Below, in pieces: positions 46,619 through 55,912 of a stretch of 64,000 bases of DNA. The stretch is from an uncultured Muribaculaceae bacterium. GTDB lineage: Bacteria; Bacteroidota; Bacteroidia; Bacteroidales; Muribaculaceae. How positions within the stretch are numbered: position 1 is the first letter of the stretch; each line of letters opens with the position of its first letter. Location: positions 20,028 to 84,027 of the forward strand of contig CAJUMI010000001.1 in the NCBI GenBank assembly GCA_910587545.1, in the 5' to 3' direction. Under the pieces are notes generated by a model. It did no database searches. It saw nothing but the letters and a program-made list of their open reading frames with translations, and was not told the origin of the DNA. Both the position numbers and the translations under genes were made by a program.

Positions 46619-47326
46619 ATGGAGGTTATCTACGAAGACAACCATATTATAATAGTCAACAAAGCTCCCGGCGAGATTGTCCAGGGGGATAAGACCGGTG
46701 ACACCCCCCTGCTTGACATTGTCAAGCAATGGATCAAAGAAAACCATGCCAAGCCCGGCAACGTTTTTCTCGGCGTCGTCCACCGTCTTGACCGGCCTGT
46801 AGGCGGTCTCGTCATCTTCGCCAAGACTTCCAAGGCCCTGAGCCGACTCAACGACATGTTCCGCAACGGCGAGGTTCACAAGACCTATTGGGCGCTCACC
46901 CGCAACCGCCCGCCCAAAGACACCGAATTGCTGACCCATTATATCACCACTGTCGAACGCAACAACAAATCTTACGCCTCTCTGACGCCAAAAGCAGGAG
47001 CCAAGGAATCCCGGCTCCGCTACCGCACTATAGCCGTCGGCGATAGACTCAGCCTCGTCGAGATCAAACTGCTCACCGGACGCAAACACCAGATCAGAGT
47101 GCAGATGAGCTCTATAGGCTGCCCGATCAGAGGAGACCTGAAATACGGCGACAAGCGCAGCAATCCCGACGGCAGCATATCGCTCATAGCCCGACGCATA
47201 ACCTTCACCCATCCAGTGTCAGGCAAAGAGATCGACATTACCGCGCCCGTGCCCGACGAAAGAGTCTGGCGCGACCTTGAAGCAATCTCAATCAACAACC
47301 GTAAAAATCAAGAACAAATTGACTAA
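46619..47326 (+). CDS. RluA-family pseudouridine synthase (no S4 domain)
   Basis: A 235-residue RluA-type enzyme: VHRLDRPVGGLVIFAKTSKA holds the catalytic Asp, and LLTGRKHQIRVQMSSIGCPI the second motif. The N-terminus starts directly with the catalytic fold (IYEDNHIIIVNKAPGEIVQG), so there is no S4 domain, unlike the RluD-like protein in this window. It makes pseudouridine in rRNA or tRNA; the position is unknown. The fmt start lies inside its last codons. Confidence 0.92.
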   Translation: MEVIYEDNHIIIVNKAPGEIVQGDKTGDTPLLDIVKQWIKENHAKPGNVFLGVVHRLDRPVGGLVIFAKTSKALSRLNDMFRNGEVHKTYWALTRNRPPKDTELLTHYITTVERNNKSYASLTPKAGAKESRLRYRTIAVGDRLSLVEIKLLTGRKHQIRVQMSSIGCPIRGDLKYGDKRSNPDGSISLIARRITFTHPVSGKEIDITAPVPDERVWRDLEAISINNRKNQEQID

Positions 47327-48290
47327 GCAGGATCTAAAAATAGTTTTTTTCGGAACGCCCGAATTTGCAGTCGCATCTCTCGACCGTCTTGCGACCGAAG
47401 GTTTCAACGTGGCAGCAGTAGTGACTGCTACAGACAAGCCAGCCGGACGCGGACACAGACTCCTACAGTCCGATGTCAAGAGATATGCCGTTGAAAAAGG
47501 CATTCCCGTGTTGCAGCCATCATCGCTCAAAGACCCCGCCTTCATAGCTCAGCTCGAGAAAATAGGCGCCGATCTCTTTATCGTGATCGCGTTCCGTATG
47601 CTCCCGGAAGCAGTCTGGACGATGCCGCCGCTGGGAACGTTCAATCTCCACGGTTCCCTGCTGCCTCGCTACCGCGGTGCCGCACCGATCAACTGGGCGA
47701 TAATCAATGGCGACAGCGAGACCGGAGTGACGACTTTCTTTCTCAAGCATGAGATCGATACCGGTGACATCATCGATCAGGCAAAAATCGCAATAGGACC
47801 CGACGAAAACCTCGGCAGCGTCTACGACCGGCTGATGCACATAGGCGCGGATCTGACAGTAGGCACCGTCAACCGCATAATTGACGGCACACTGACAACA
47901 ACACCCCAGAACAGTACCGGCCTCGAAGCTCCGACTCCGGCGCCCAAGATCTTCAAAGAGACCTGTCGCATAGACTGGGGCAAGGATGCCCGCGCGATAC
48001 ACAACCTCGTCAGGGGGCTGTCGCCCGTGCCCGGCGCCTGGACAATGCTGGCCACAGACGACACCGACAATACGACCGTGAAGATATTCGAGACATACGT
48101 CAGCAATCGGCCGACCGACCTTCAGCCTGGCCAGATCATGATCGACGGCACAAAATTATTGGTAGTCTGCGGCGATCGGTCCCTGCTCGAGATCAAGGAG
48201 CTGCAACCCGCCGGCAAAAGGCGCATGGGCGCATCCGAGTATATCCGTGGCGCCAGACTCGGCGAAGCCCATTTCGCCTCAATCAAATAG
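47319..48290 (+). CDS. fmt: Methionyl-tRNA formyltransferase
   Basis: A 323-residue enzyme that formylates Met-tRNAfMet using 10-formyl-THF. I start it at a TTG at 47319, giving MTKQDLKIVFFGTPEFA, which matches the usual start of Bacteroidales Fmt; no in-frame ATG or GTG exists nearby, and a TTG at 47277 adds 14 unlikely residues. The folate-binding core LHGSLLPRYRGAAPINWAII is complete (SLLPxxxG), and the C-terminal OB domain is present. It overlaps the pseudouridine synthase stop by 8 bases, so translation is probably coupled. Confidence 0.93.
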   Translation: MTKQDLKIVFFGTPEFAVASLDRLATEGFNVAAVVTATDKPAGRGHRLLQSDVKRYAVEKGIPVLQPSSLKDPAFIAQLEKIGADLFIVIAFRMLPEAVWTMPPLGTFNLHGSLLPRYRGAAPINWAIINGDSETGVTTFFLKHEIDTGDIIDQAKIAIGPDENLGSVYDRLMHIGADLTVGTVNRIIDGTLTTTPQNSTGLEAPTPAPKIFKETCRIDWGKDARAIHNLVRGLSPVPGAWTMLATDDTDNTTVKIFETYVSNRPTDLQPGQIMIDGTKLLVVCGDRSLLEIKELQPAGKRRMGASEYIRGARLGEAHFASIK

Positions 48291-48308
48291 ATTTTTAAAG
48301 TTTTAAGA

Positions 48309-48347
48309 AAAAATAGCATCTGCCTTTACTCCTTCTCGGCTATTTTT
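48309..48347 (+). terminator. Terminator after fmt
   Basis: AAAAATAGC at 48309-48317 pairs with GCTATTTTT at 48339-48347 (9 bp, 21-base loop), ending in a T-run. It may work in both directions. Confidence 0.55.
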
Positions 48348-48455
48348 CACTAACTTTACGTGCTATTAGCTTGAAATCGTATAACCGAACTTATGTCCGG
48401 TTCGAACGTTGATATTTTTATAAAAGATTATATCAACCTAAATCAAAAAAACGTT

Positions 48456-48710
48456 ATGTATAATTCAGACGAAGACGACAGCCGTCGCAACTACAGAATT
48501 CCTGAAAGCAAGTCTCAGAAGGCAGTGCGCACTATCTTCGGCATTGTCATGATACTTATTTATGTGGGCATGGGTGTTCTTCTGCTCATCAATTTCTTCA
48601 ATTGGACTGCCAATTGGGCATGGACCCGCTACGTCGTAGGTATCGTACTGATTATTTACGGTTTATGGAGAGCCTACCGGCAATACAAAGGTATCGATTC
48701 CCGTTTGTAA
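48456..48710 (+). CDS. Small two-helix membrane protein
   Basis: An 84-residue protein when started at 48456 (MYNSDEDDSRRNYRIPESK); an upstream in-frame ATG at 48393 adds 21 AT-rich-coded residues and is less likely. Two membrane helices are clear (about 24-45 IFGIVMILIYVGMGVLLLINF and 54-70 RYVVGIVLIIYGLWRAY), after an acidic and basic N-terminus. I know such proteins in Bacteroidales only as conserved hypothetical. It is 17 bases before a PstS-like gene, so both are probably on one message. A TAACTTTA box at 48351-48358 could be the promoter. Confidence 0.72.
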   Translation: MYNSDEDDSRRNYRIPESKSQKAVRTIFGIVMILIYVGMGVLLLINFFNWTANWAWTRYVVGIVLIIYGLWRAYRQYKGIDSRL

Positions 48711-48727
48711 GTTTAACGATCCCAGCT

Positions 48728-49711
48728 ATGACATACAGAAATCTTTCGATAATTATCGGTATAGCATTAGCCTCGACGCTGACCGGATGTCTTAAATACG
48801 AAAAGAAAGCCAACTCCTCTACTACCGGCACAATGACCATGGTATGCGACAACACGTTCCGCAACATCATGGAGCAGGAAATTGATGTCTTTGAATATCA
48901 ATATCCCGACGCTCACGTTCTTGCCCGATACGCTCCACAGAACGAAGCCCTCGATTCCCTGTTCAGCCTCAACACCCGCACTGTTGTCATAGCCCGCGAC
49001 CTTACAAAAAAGGAACGCGATTTTCTCAAAAGCAAACGTCGCAACGTCAAATGCTCGAAGATTGCAGTCGATGCCGTGGCGCTGATCGTAAACAAGGACA
49101 ACCCATGCAGCATGCTCACCACCAAGGAGATCGGCGACATATTGTCAGGCTCGTCAACACAGTGGAACGATCTCGAGCCATCCGAACTCGGCAAGATATC
49201 AATAATCTTTGACGATGCCGCGTCAAGCCTCGTGCAATTTATGCGCGACTCACTTCTCAACGGCGGCGATCTCGGCCCGAACGTCTACGCCCAAGGCTCA
49301 ATTCCCGCCGTAGTCGAGACAGTCAGCAAAAACGTCAACGCCATCGGCGTGCTGGGCGTCACATGGATCACCTCAGACATGAAATCGGCAGAACTGACTC
49401 CCGAAGAACGTGCGATGTCGGTGATTTCCGACGATCCCATCCAAGGCGCCACCCTTAGCGACGACATAAAGGTGCTCAAGCTCCGCCGTCCCGACGAAGT
49501 GACTGCCTACAAGCCCTATCAACAGAACATATTCGACGGCACATATCCCCTTTACCGTCCCATATACATGGTCACTACCGGCGTTTCCGGCAGCCTTGCA
49601 AGCGGTTTCTACACCTTTGTCACAGGCGACATCGGCCAGAAAATAATACTCAAAACAGGCATAATGCCTGCGCGCACCCGCATTCAGGTTGTCCAGGTCG
49701 GACAAGATTGA
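48728..49711 (+). CDS. PstS-like substrate-binding lipoprotein
   Basis: A 327-residue protein with a lipoprotein signal (IALASTLTGC, Cys at about residue 18) and a PBP-like fold of the PstS/phosphate-binding family: MVCDNTFRNIMEQEIDVFEY, VDAVALIVNKDNPCSMLTTK then IGDILSGSSTQWNDL, a typical PstS pattern. It would sit on the outer leaflet of the inner membrane or in the outer membrane. No pst permease or ATPase genes are nearby, so phosphate transport is not assured. The TPR gene follows after 59 bases. Confidence 0.82.
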   Translation: MTYRNLSIIIGIALASTLTGCLKYEKKANSSTTGTMTMVCDNTFRNIMEQEIDVFEYQYPDAHVLARYAPQNEALDSLFSLNTRTVVIARDLTKKERDFLKSKRRNVKCSKIAVDAVALIVNKDNPCSMLTTKEIGDILSGSSTQWNDLEPSELGKISIIFDDAASSLVQFMRDSLLNGGDLGPNVYAQGSIPAVVETVSKNVNAIGVLGVTWITSDMKSAELTPEERAMSVISDDPIQGATLSDDIKVLKLRRPDEVTAYKPYQQNIFDGTYPLYRPIYMVTTGVSGSLASGFYTFVTGDIGQKIILKTGIMPARTRIQVVQVGQD

Positions 49712-49770
49712 CACGATTACCCCACACAAATACCAAATATCCAAAAAACAAACAACAATTCTATATCTCA

Positions 49771-51396
49771 ATGAAACAAAAACTTATCCTATCGCTGTTT
49801 GCAGCAGCCGCACTTGCGGCCTCAGCTCAGAGCCAAGGCTACAAAGACGGCATCGAGTATTACAACGCCGGTCAGTTTGAAAACGCCAAGACTATCCTCA
49901 ACAACACACTCAACAATCCGGGAACCGACAAATCTCTTGCTCTCTATTTCCTCGGTCAGATCGCTCTGGCGCAGGATGACAAGCAGGCGGCCAAAAACTT
50001 CTTCGAGAAAGGTATCGCAGCCGACGAAAAATGCGGCTACAACTATGTAGGTCTCGGAGCACTCGACCTTATCAACGGACAGACTTCTCAGGCCAACGAC
50101 AACTTCAAGAAAGCGCAGGGTCTCGCCAAGAAAGACAACGAGCTCATCGTCGCGATAGCGCGCGCTTATTACAACGCAGACCCCGTGAAATATGCCGCTG
50201 ACATTGAAAAGACCCTCAACAAGGCCCGCAAATCATCCAAGTATCAGGAACCGGCCATCTACATCCTCGAAGGCGACATGCTCGCCGACCAGAAGGACTG
50301 GGGCCAGGCTGCCGGTAAATATGAGATGGCCATCACTTACGATCAGGACAACCCTGAAGGCTATGTGAAATATGCCAACACCTACTTCAACGTCAACAAG
50401 GACTATGCCATCGGCAAACTCGAGGAACTCTATAACCGCGCTCCCAACTCGGCTCTCGCTACTCGCGAACTCGCTGAAAAATACTATCAGGGACACCACT
50501 GGAACAAAGCTGCCGACCTTTATGGCAAATACATCCAGAACCCCAACCACTTCCCCGAAGACAAAGCCCGCTACTCTGTTCTTCTATATTGGGGCAACAA
50601 GTATGACCAGTCCAAGAAAGTGGCTCAGGAAATACTCGCCAACGACCCCTCCAACTTCCTGATGCAGCGCATGGTATTCCTTAACGATGCCGCTCTCAAA
50701 AACTATGATGCCGCTGCCGCCGAAGCCGACAAGTTCATCAACAACCACCCCGACGGACGTTTCTCGGCAAATGACTTCACAACCTACTATGACGTTCTCA
50801 TCGAACTCGGTCAGGACTCTCTCGCCGTGATCCAGTATGAAAAAGCCGTCAATCTCGAGCCCGAAAATGTCGATCTCATCAGCGGCCTCAGTTCGGCCTA
50901 CACCAAGGTCAAGGACTATCCCAAAGCCGCCGACACCTACGCTACATATCTGAACAAACTCGAAGAACCCAAATCCAACGACTATTTCGACGCCGCCCGA
51001 CGTTACCTCAACGCATCCGCAACCTTTGCCGCAGAAGACAGCGTTCTCCGCAAGGAATACTCCGAGAAGGGTATCGAATATATCGACAAGACTATAGAGC
51101 GTGCGACACCCAACCCCACCCTCTATCAGTTCAAAGCCCGTCTTTACATCGCAGGCAACAACAACCATGTCAACCAGGAAGCTATCGACATCTACAATCA
51201 GATGCTCGCTCTTCTTGACCAGGATCCCGCCAATAAAGACCCCAAGAATCCCAACAACAAACTCAAGCTATATGAAGAGGCCGCAAGATTCAACTATGCT
51301 TTCTGCGGCACAGTCCTCAAAGACAAAGAAAAGACCGCAGAAGCAGCCAAAACTCTCAAAGAGATCACCGACCTCATCAACGGCACTGCCGAATAA
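49771..51396 (+). CDS. Exported tetratricopeptide-repeat protein
   Basis: A 541-residue protein beginning at 49771 with a signal peptide (MKQKLILSLFAAAALAASAQ); a frame reaching back to the lipoprotein stop is not used. The rest is made of TPR-type helices throughout (for example EYYNAGQFENAKTILNNTLN, AAKNFFEKGIAADEKCGYNY, VIQYEKAVNLEPENVDLISG). TPR proteins assemble complexes; a periplasmic or outer-membrane scaffold is likely. I recognise the type as common in Bacteroidales but not a specific function. A terminator follows. Confidence 0.85.
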   Translation: MKQKLILSLFAAAALAASAQSQGYKDGIEYYNAGQFENAKTILNNTLNNPGTDKSLALYFLGQIALAQDDKQAAKNFFEKGIAADEKCGYNYVGLGALDLINGQTSQANDNFKKAQGLAKKDNELIVAIARAYYNADPVKYAADIEKTLNKARKSSKYQEPAIYILEGDMLADQKDWGQAAGKYEMAITYDQDNPEGYVKYANTYFNVNKDYAIGKLEELYNRAPNSALATRELAEKYYQGHHWNKAADLYGKYIQNPNHFPEDKARYSVLLYWGNKYDQSKKVAQEILANDPSNFLMQRMVFLNDAALKNYDAAAAEADKFINNHPDGRFSANDFTTYYDVLIELGQDSLAVIQYEKAVNLEPENVDLISGLSSAYTKVKDYPKAADTYATYLNKLEEPKSNDYFDAARRYLNASATFAAEDSVLRKEYSEKGIEYIDKTIERATPNPTLYQFKARLYIAGNNNHVNQEAIDIYNQMLALLDQDPANKDPKNPNNKLKLYEEAARFNYAFCGTVLKDKEKTAEAAKTLKEITDLINGTAE

Positions 51397-51422
51397 CCCC
51401 GTAACTTTAACTAACCCCTGCA

Positions 51423-51454
51423 AGGGCGGCCGTCGTCAAAATGATGGCCGCCCT
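51423..51454 (+). terminator. Terminator after the TPR gene
   Basis: AGGGCGGCC at 51423-51431 pairs with GGCCGCCCT at 51446-51454, then ATATTTAATAA. The stem core recurs after the secreted protein gene near 60.15 kb. Confidence 0.68.
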
Positions 51455-51480
51455 ATATTTAATAATCATTAGTAGAACCC

Positions 51481-52785
51481 ATGAGCAACGCACCGTTGGC
51501 TGAAAGAATGCGCCCGCGCACTCTCGACGATTACATTGGCCAGCAGCATCTGGTCGGAGAAGGATCGATCATCAGACGCATGATCGATACAGGCAACGTC
51601 TCGTCTTTTATCCTCTGGGGGCCGCCCGGTGTCGGCAAGACCACGCTTGCCCGCATCATCGCCAATACCACCAAATCGTCCTTTCACACCCTTTCGGCCG
51701 TGACGTCGGGAGTAAAAGATGTCCGAGAGGTGATCGACCGCTGCCGTCAGGAGTCGATGAGCATGTTCTCCTCAGGTCGCCCAATACTGTTTATCGACGA
51801 AATCCACCGTTTCAACAAATCTCAGCAGGACAGCCTGCTCGGCGCTGTCGAAGACGGCACCGTGACCCTTATAGGCGCCACCACCGAAAATCCGTCGTTT
51901 GAAGTCATCCGCCCCTTGCTCTCTCGCGCCCAGGTTTACGTGCTGCGCCCACTCGAGGAAAACGACCTTCAGCACCTGCTCGACTCCGCCATCACAAAAG
52001 ACGAAATATTGTCACGCCGCGCCGTGAAAGTCGAGGAAACCGCCGCCCTCTTCCGCTACTCCGGCGGTGACGCACGCAAGCTCCTCAACATCCTCGACCT
52101 GCTCGAACAGTCGACAGCCCACGGCGAGACACTGCTCATCAACGACCGTAACGTCACCGAGCGCCTGCAGCAGAATCCGCAGGCCTACGACAAAAACGGC
52201 GAGATGCACTATGACATCATCTCTGCCTTCATAAAAAGCGTCCGCGGCAGCGACCCCGACGCGGCCCTCTATTGGCTCGCGCGCATGATATCAGGCGGTG
52301 AGGATCCCGAGTTCATTGCCCGCCGTCTGGTCATCCTCGCCGCAGAAGACATAGGCCTCTCCAACCCCAACGCCCTGCTGCTGGCCAACGCTACTTTCGA
52401 CGCCATATCCAAGATCGGAATGCCAGAAGGCCGCATTCCTTTGGCCGAGTGTACAGTCTACCTCGCCACCTCGCCAAAAAGCAACTCCACCTATATGGGC
52501 ATCGCCGCCGCCCTTGCCGAAGTCGAGCGATCGGGCAACCTGCCTGTTCCTCTACATATCCGCAACGCTCCGACATCACTGATGAAAGATCTCGGCTACG
52601 GCACCAACTACAAATATGCCCATGACTATCCCGGCAACTTCGTCCGCCAGCAGTTTCTCCCAGACTCGATACAAAGCCAACGTTTTTGGAAGCCATGCGA
52701 CAACCAGGCCGAGAACGTCCTCGCCCGACGCCAGTACGATCGCTGGCATGCCCCTGCCGACAGCGATAAAGACAAAAGCGAATAG
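51481..52785 (+). CDS. rarA: Replication-associated recombination protein RarA (MgsA)
   Basis: A 434-residue AAA+ ATPase of the RarA/MgsA/WRNIP1 family. Walker A GPPGVGKT is at residues 47-54, Walker B FIDEIHRFNKSQQDSLLGAV follows, and GATTENPSFEV is sensor 1. The C-terminal half has SGGEDPEFIARRLVILAAED and GNLPVPLHIRNAPTSLMKDL, specific to this family. RarA acts at stalled replication forks with SSB and RecA-linked repair. It stands alone; no close promoter was found by eye. Confidence 0.95.
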   Translation: MSNAPLAERMRPRTLDDYIGQQHLVGEGSIIRRMIDTGNVSSFILWGPPGVGKTTLARIIANTTKSSFHTLSAVTSGVKDVREVIDRCRQESMSMFSSGRPILFIDEIHRFNKSQQDSLLGAVEDGTVTLIGATTENPSFEVIRPLLSRAQVYVLRPLEENDLQHLLDSAITKDEILSRRAVKVEETAALFRYSGGDARKLLNILDLLEQSTAHGETLLINDRNVTERLQQNPQAYDKNGEMHYDIISAFIKSVRGSDPDAALYWLARMISGGEDPEFIARRLVILAAEDIGLSNPNALLLANATFDAISKIGMPEGRIPLAECTVYLATSPKSNSTYMGIAAALAEVERSGNLPVPLHIRNAPTSLMKDLGYGTNYKYAHDYPGNFVRQQFLPDSIQSQRFWKPCDNQAENVLARRQYDRWHAPADSDKDKSE

Positions 52786-52854
52786 AAACCCAAAACAATT
52801 TAACACCACTTAACATTAAAAACCGCAAATTTCGCAGTTCTGTACGTGTTAATA

Positions 52855-52884
52855 ATTGGAATACAAATTTTTTTGTTAATTTTG
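52855..52884 (+). promoter_or_regulatory. Probable promoter of the sppA operon
   Basis: ATTG at 52855-52858, 18 bases, TAATTTTG at 52877-52884. The leader to the sppA start would be about 67 bases. Confidence 0.52.
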
Positions 52885-52955
52885 TCACTGACTATCCTAA
52901 GATAGGCGCACAATTGAGTTAATTATTTACATTCAGATATTTATACTACACAGAA

Positions 52956-54716
52956 ATGCTCAAGCGTTTTTTTGTCTCAATGCTCGGTACGATCGCCGGC
53001 ATCTGGTTTTCAATTCTGCTGTTTGTCATCGCCGGCATAGCCATCACGGCAGCCATCATCGGCGCATCGTCAACAACCGCCGACATCAAAGACAATTCGA
53101 TTTTATATCTCCGTCTCGAAGGTGACATCATCGAATGCACCCAGACTCAGAACTTCATGGATCTCGTCCGCGATTTCAAAAGCGATGGTTTGACTCTCAA
53201 GGATATGATCACATCCATACGCCTCGCCGCCACCGACCGTAAGATCAAAGGTATCTATATCGACGCCGCAGGCTCGAGCATGGGTGTCGCATCTCGACAG
53301 GAGCTTCTCGAAGCCCTCAGGGAATTCAAGGAATCAGGCAAATGGATCTATGCTTACGCTGATAACTTCGCCCAGGGAGACTACCTCGTGTCATCGATCG
53401 CCGACAAAATTATCCTAAATCCGGTAGGCGACGTAGACATCCACGGCGTCGGCATGCAGTCGCCCTTCTTCAAGGGGCTGCTCGACAAACTCGGCGTCAA
53501 GATGCAGGTCGTGAAAGTCGGCACTTACAAGAGCGCCGTCGAGCCGTTTATCCTCGACTCCATGAGCGAACCGGCCCGCCGGCAGAATCAGATCTATGTC
53601 GACTCTATCTGGAACTTCTACGCGACAACGATCGCACATAACCGAGATGTCACCCCCGCCGTTGTATCGGCATGGGCCGACAGCCTGACATTCGCCTGGA
53701 CTGCCGAACACGCCGTCAGCTCACAGATCGTAACCGAAACAGCCTATCGCCGCACGGTCGAGGACATGCTCCGCGACCTCACCGATGTCGACCGCGGCAA
53801 CGATCTCCGTCTGGTGTCGCCGGCCGCTTATATGGAGTCCCACAAAAACAAACTCGCATCAGCGTCAGATAAGCACATTGCCGTTCTTTATGCTGTCGGC
53901 GACATTGTCGATTCGGGTGAAGGCGGCATCGTCGGATCGACAATGGTTCCTCAGATCCTCGACCTCGCCGACGATGATGACGTGGCCGCTCTTGTGCTCC
54001 GCGTCAACTCCGGCGGCGGCAGCGCCTTCGCTTCCGAACAGATCTGGGAAGCGCTCGAATATTTCAAATCCAAAGACAAGCCTCTATATGTCTCGATGGG
54101 CGACTACGCCGCGTCGGGAGGCTATTATATCAGTTGCGGAGCCGACCGGATATATGCCGATGCCACCACACTCACCGGCTCGATCGGAGTGTTCGGCATG
54201 ATACCCGACCTTAGCGGTCTGGTGACAGGCAAACTCGGCGTGACATTCTCCACTGTAGCCTCGAGTCCCAACGCCACTTTCATGACGGTCACCGGTCCTA
54301 TGACCGCCGGACAGAAAGCCTCTATGCAGCGTCATGTCGAAGACACCTACGACCTGTTCACCTCACGCGTCGCCGAAGGACGCGGCATGAGCGTCGACTC
54401 CGTCAAAGCCATTGCCGAAGGACGTGTATGGATAGGCTCGTCGGCTCTTGAGCTCGGTCTTGTCGATAAACTCGGCAGCCTCAACGATGCCGTCTCGGAA
54501 TTAGCATCCGAGATCGATCTCGACCCGGACCAATGGGTCGCCTACCCCGACGTCAAAAATGACCTGCTCGAGCGTCTGCTCGAAGAGACCTCCCAGCTGC
54601 AGAGCAAAGGCGGCATCACACTCGACAGCGAAATGCTCCGATGGCTACTTGTCGCCAAACGCATCTCTGATATGGAACCCGTGCAGGCCCGCATGCCTGA
54701 AATTGTGATACGCTAA
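52956..54716 (+). CDS. sppA: Signal peptide peptidase SppA, 67-kDa type
   Basis: A 586-residue membrane-anchored serine protease. One N-terminal membrane helix (about 13-37) precedes two tandem S49 domains. The Ser-Lys dyad can be placed at Lys192 (GTYKSAVEPF) in the first and Ser387 (YAASGGYYISCGADRI) in the second domain, the arrangement of the long SppA. It degrades cleaved signal peptides at the inner membrane. It heads the cluster sppA-lpxK-PNP-thiL, which is kept in many Bacteroides; lpxK follows after 33 bases. Confidence 0.95.
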   Translation: MLKRFFVSMLGTIAGIWFSILLFVIAGIAITAAIIGASSTTADIKDNSILYLRLEGDIIECTQTQNFMDLVRDFKSDGLTLKDMITSIRLAATDRKIKGIYIDAAGSSMGVASRQELLEALREFKESGKWIYAYADNFAQGDYLVSSIADKIILNPVGDVDIHGVGMQSPFFKGLLDKLGVKMQVVKVGTYKSAVEPFILDSMSEPARRQNQIYVDSIWNFYATTIAHNRDVTPAVVSAWADSLTFAWTAEHAVSSQIVTETAYRRTVEDMLRDLTDVDRGNDLRLVSPAAYMESHKNKLASASDKHIAVLYAVGDIVDSGEGGIVGSTMVPQILDLADDDDVAALVLRVNSGGGSAFASEQIWEALEYFKSKDKPLYVSMGDYAASGGYYISCGADRIYADATTLTGSIGVFGMIPDLSGLVTGKLGVTFSTVASSPNATFMTVTGPMTAGQKASMQRHVEDTYDLFTSRVAEGRGMSVDSVKAIAEGRVWIGSSALELGLVDKLGSLNDAVSELASEIDLDPDQWVAYPDVKNDLLERLLEETSQLQSKGGITLDSEMLRWLLVAKRISDMEPVQARMPEIVIR

Positions 54717-54749
54717 TATCAGTCGATATCCGACAAACCCTGATCAACA

Positions 54750-55850
54750 ATGTCGTTTCGCTCAGTCGCCGCAAAGATTGTTCTTCTGCCCTGCTCCAAG
54801 ATTTATGGAGCGGCGACTTTCTTGCGCAACAAATTTTTTGACTGGGGCATACTCAAGCAGCACGAATTCGACATCCCTGTCGTAGTGGTGGGAAACCTTA
54901 CCGCCGGCGGCACAGGCAAGACGCCCCACGTCGAGCATATCGTCGAGTCAATGCGCCACAGCCACCACATCGCCGTGCTGAGCCGTGGATACAAGCGAAG
55001 CACAAAAGGCTTTGTCCTCGCGTCCCCGCGGTCGACTCCCCGCGACATCGGCGACGAGGCGTTTCAGATCTACCACAAGTTCGACGGAAATATAGTGATG
55101 GCCGTATGCGAGGATCGCGTCCACGGCATCAACGAACTGCTGCGCATCGACCCGGCGATCAACATGATCGTCCTTGACGACGCCTTCCAGCACCGTTATG
55201 TCAAACCACGCGTCGCCATCCTCATCACCGAATACGGCCGCCCGATCTATCAGGACAAGCTACTGCCTTACGGACGGCTGCGCGAGTCCATCCGCGGCAT
55301 GGGACGCGCCGATATCGTCATCACCACCAAATGTCCCGACGACAGCAAGCCGCTCGACTACCGTCTGGTGAGCCGTAATCTCGAGTTGTTCCCTTACCAG
55401 AAGCTCTTCTTCTCGCGCTATGCCTATCAGAATCTGGTGCCGCTCTTCCCCGACGCCGTCCGCTCGGTGCCCTTCCTTGACTGGATGAGCGAAAACGACA
55501 CCATACTCGCCGTCGCCGGCATCGGCAATCCAAGGCCGTTTATCCGCTATCTCAAAAGTTTCCTGCCGAGGGTCAAGGTCAACATATTCCCCGACCATCA
55601 CAACTATACCCGCAAGGACATCGAGCTGATCAAGGAGCGATACAAGGCCATGAAGGGCGAGACCCGCATAATAATCACCACCGAGAAAGACGCGGTCCGA
55701 CTGATATGCAACCCCTACTTCCCCCACGAACTCAAAGCCGTGACATTCTATCTGCCGATAAAGGTAGAGTTTATCAACCGGCCCAACAGCGAAGACTTCT
55801 CTCTTTCCCTAAGAAAACTCATCAAGGACAACGATGTCAGGAAAGCCTGA
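54750..55850 (+). CDS. lpxK: Tetraacyldisaccharide 4'-kinase
   Basis: A 366-residue LpxK. The P-loop VVGNLTAGGTGKTPHVEHI (Gly52 to Thr58 for the core) and LSRGYKR then GDEAFQIYHKF are diagnostic. It phosphorylates the lipid A precursor at the 4' position on the cytoplasmic face of the inner membrane. Many Bacteroides lipid A species later lose this phosphate, which links it in function to the PAP2/EptA region near 27-31 kb. It lies within the sppA cluster. Confidence 0.95.
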   Translation: MSFRSVAAKIVLLPCSKIYGAATFLRNKFFDWGILKQHEFDIPVVVVGNLTAGGTGKTPHVEHIVESMRHSHHIAVLSRGYKRSTKGFVLASPRSTPRDIGDEAFQIYHKFDGNIVMAVCEDRVHGINELLRIDPAINMIVLDDAFQHRYVKPRVAILITEYGRPIYQDKLLPYGRLRESIRGMGRADIVITTKCPDDSKPLDYRLVSRNLELFPYQKLFFSRYAYQNLVPLFPDAVRSVPFLDWMSENDTILAVAGIGNPRPFIRYLKSFLPRVKVNIFPDHHNYTRKDIELIKERYKAMKGETRIIITTEKDAVRLICNPYFPHELKAVTFYLPIKVEFINRPNSEDFSLSLRKLIKDNDVRKA

Positions 55851-55912
55851 AAACTCTTGACATCGGCTTCTTGTTATTACATAACTAATTATTAACCGAA
55901 AATTCATACTCC

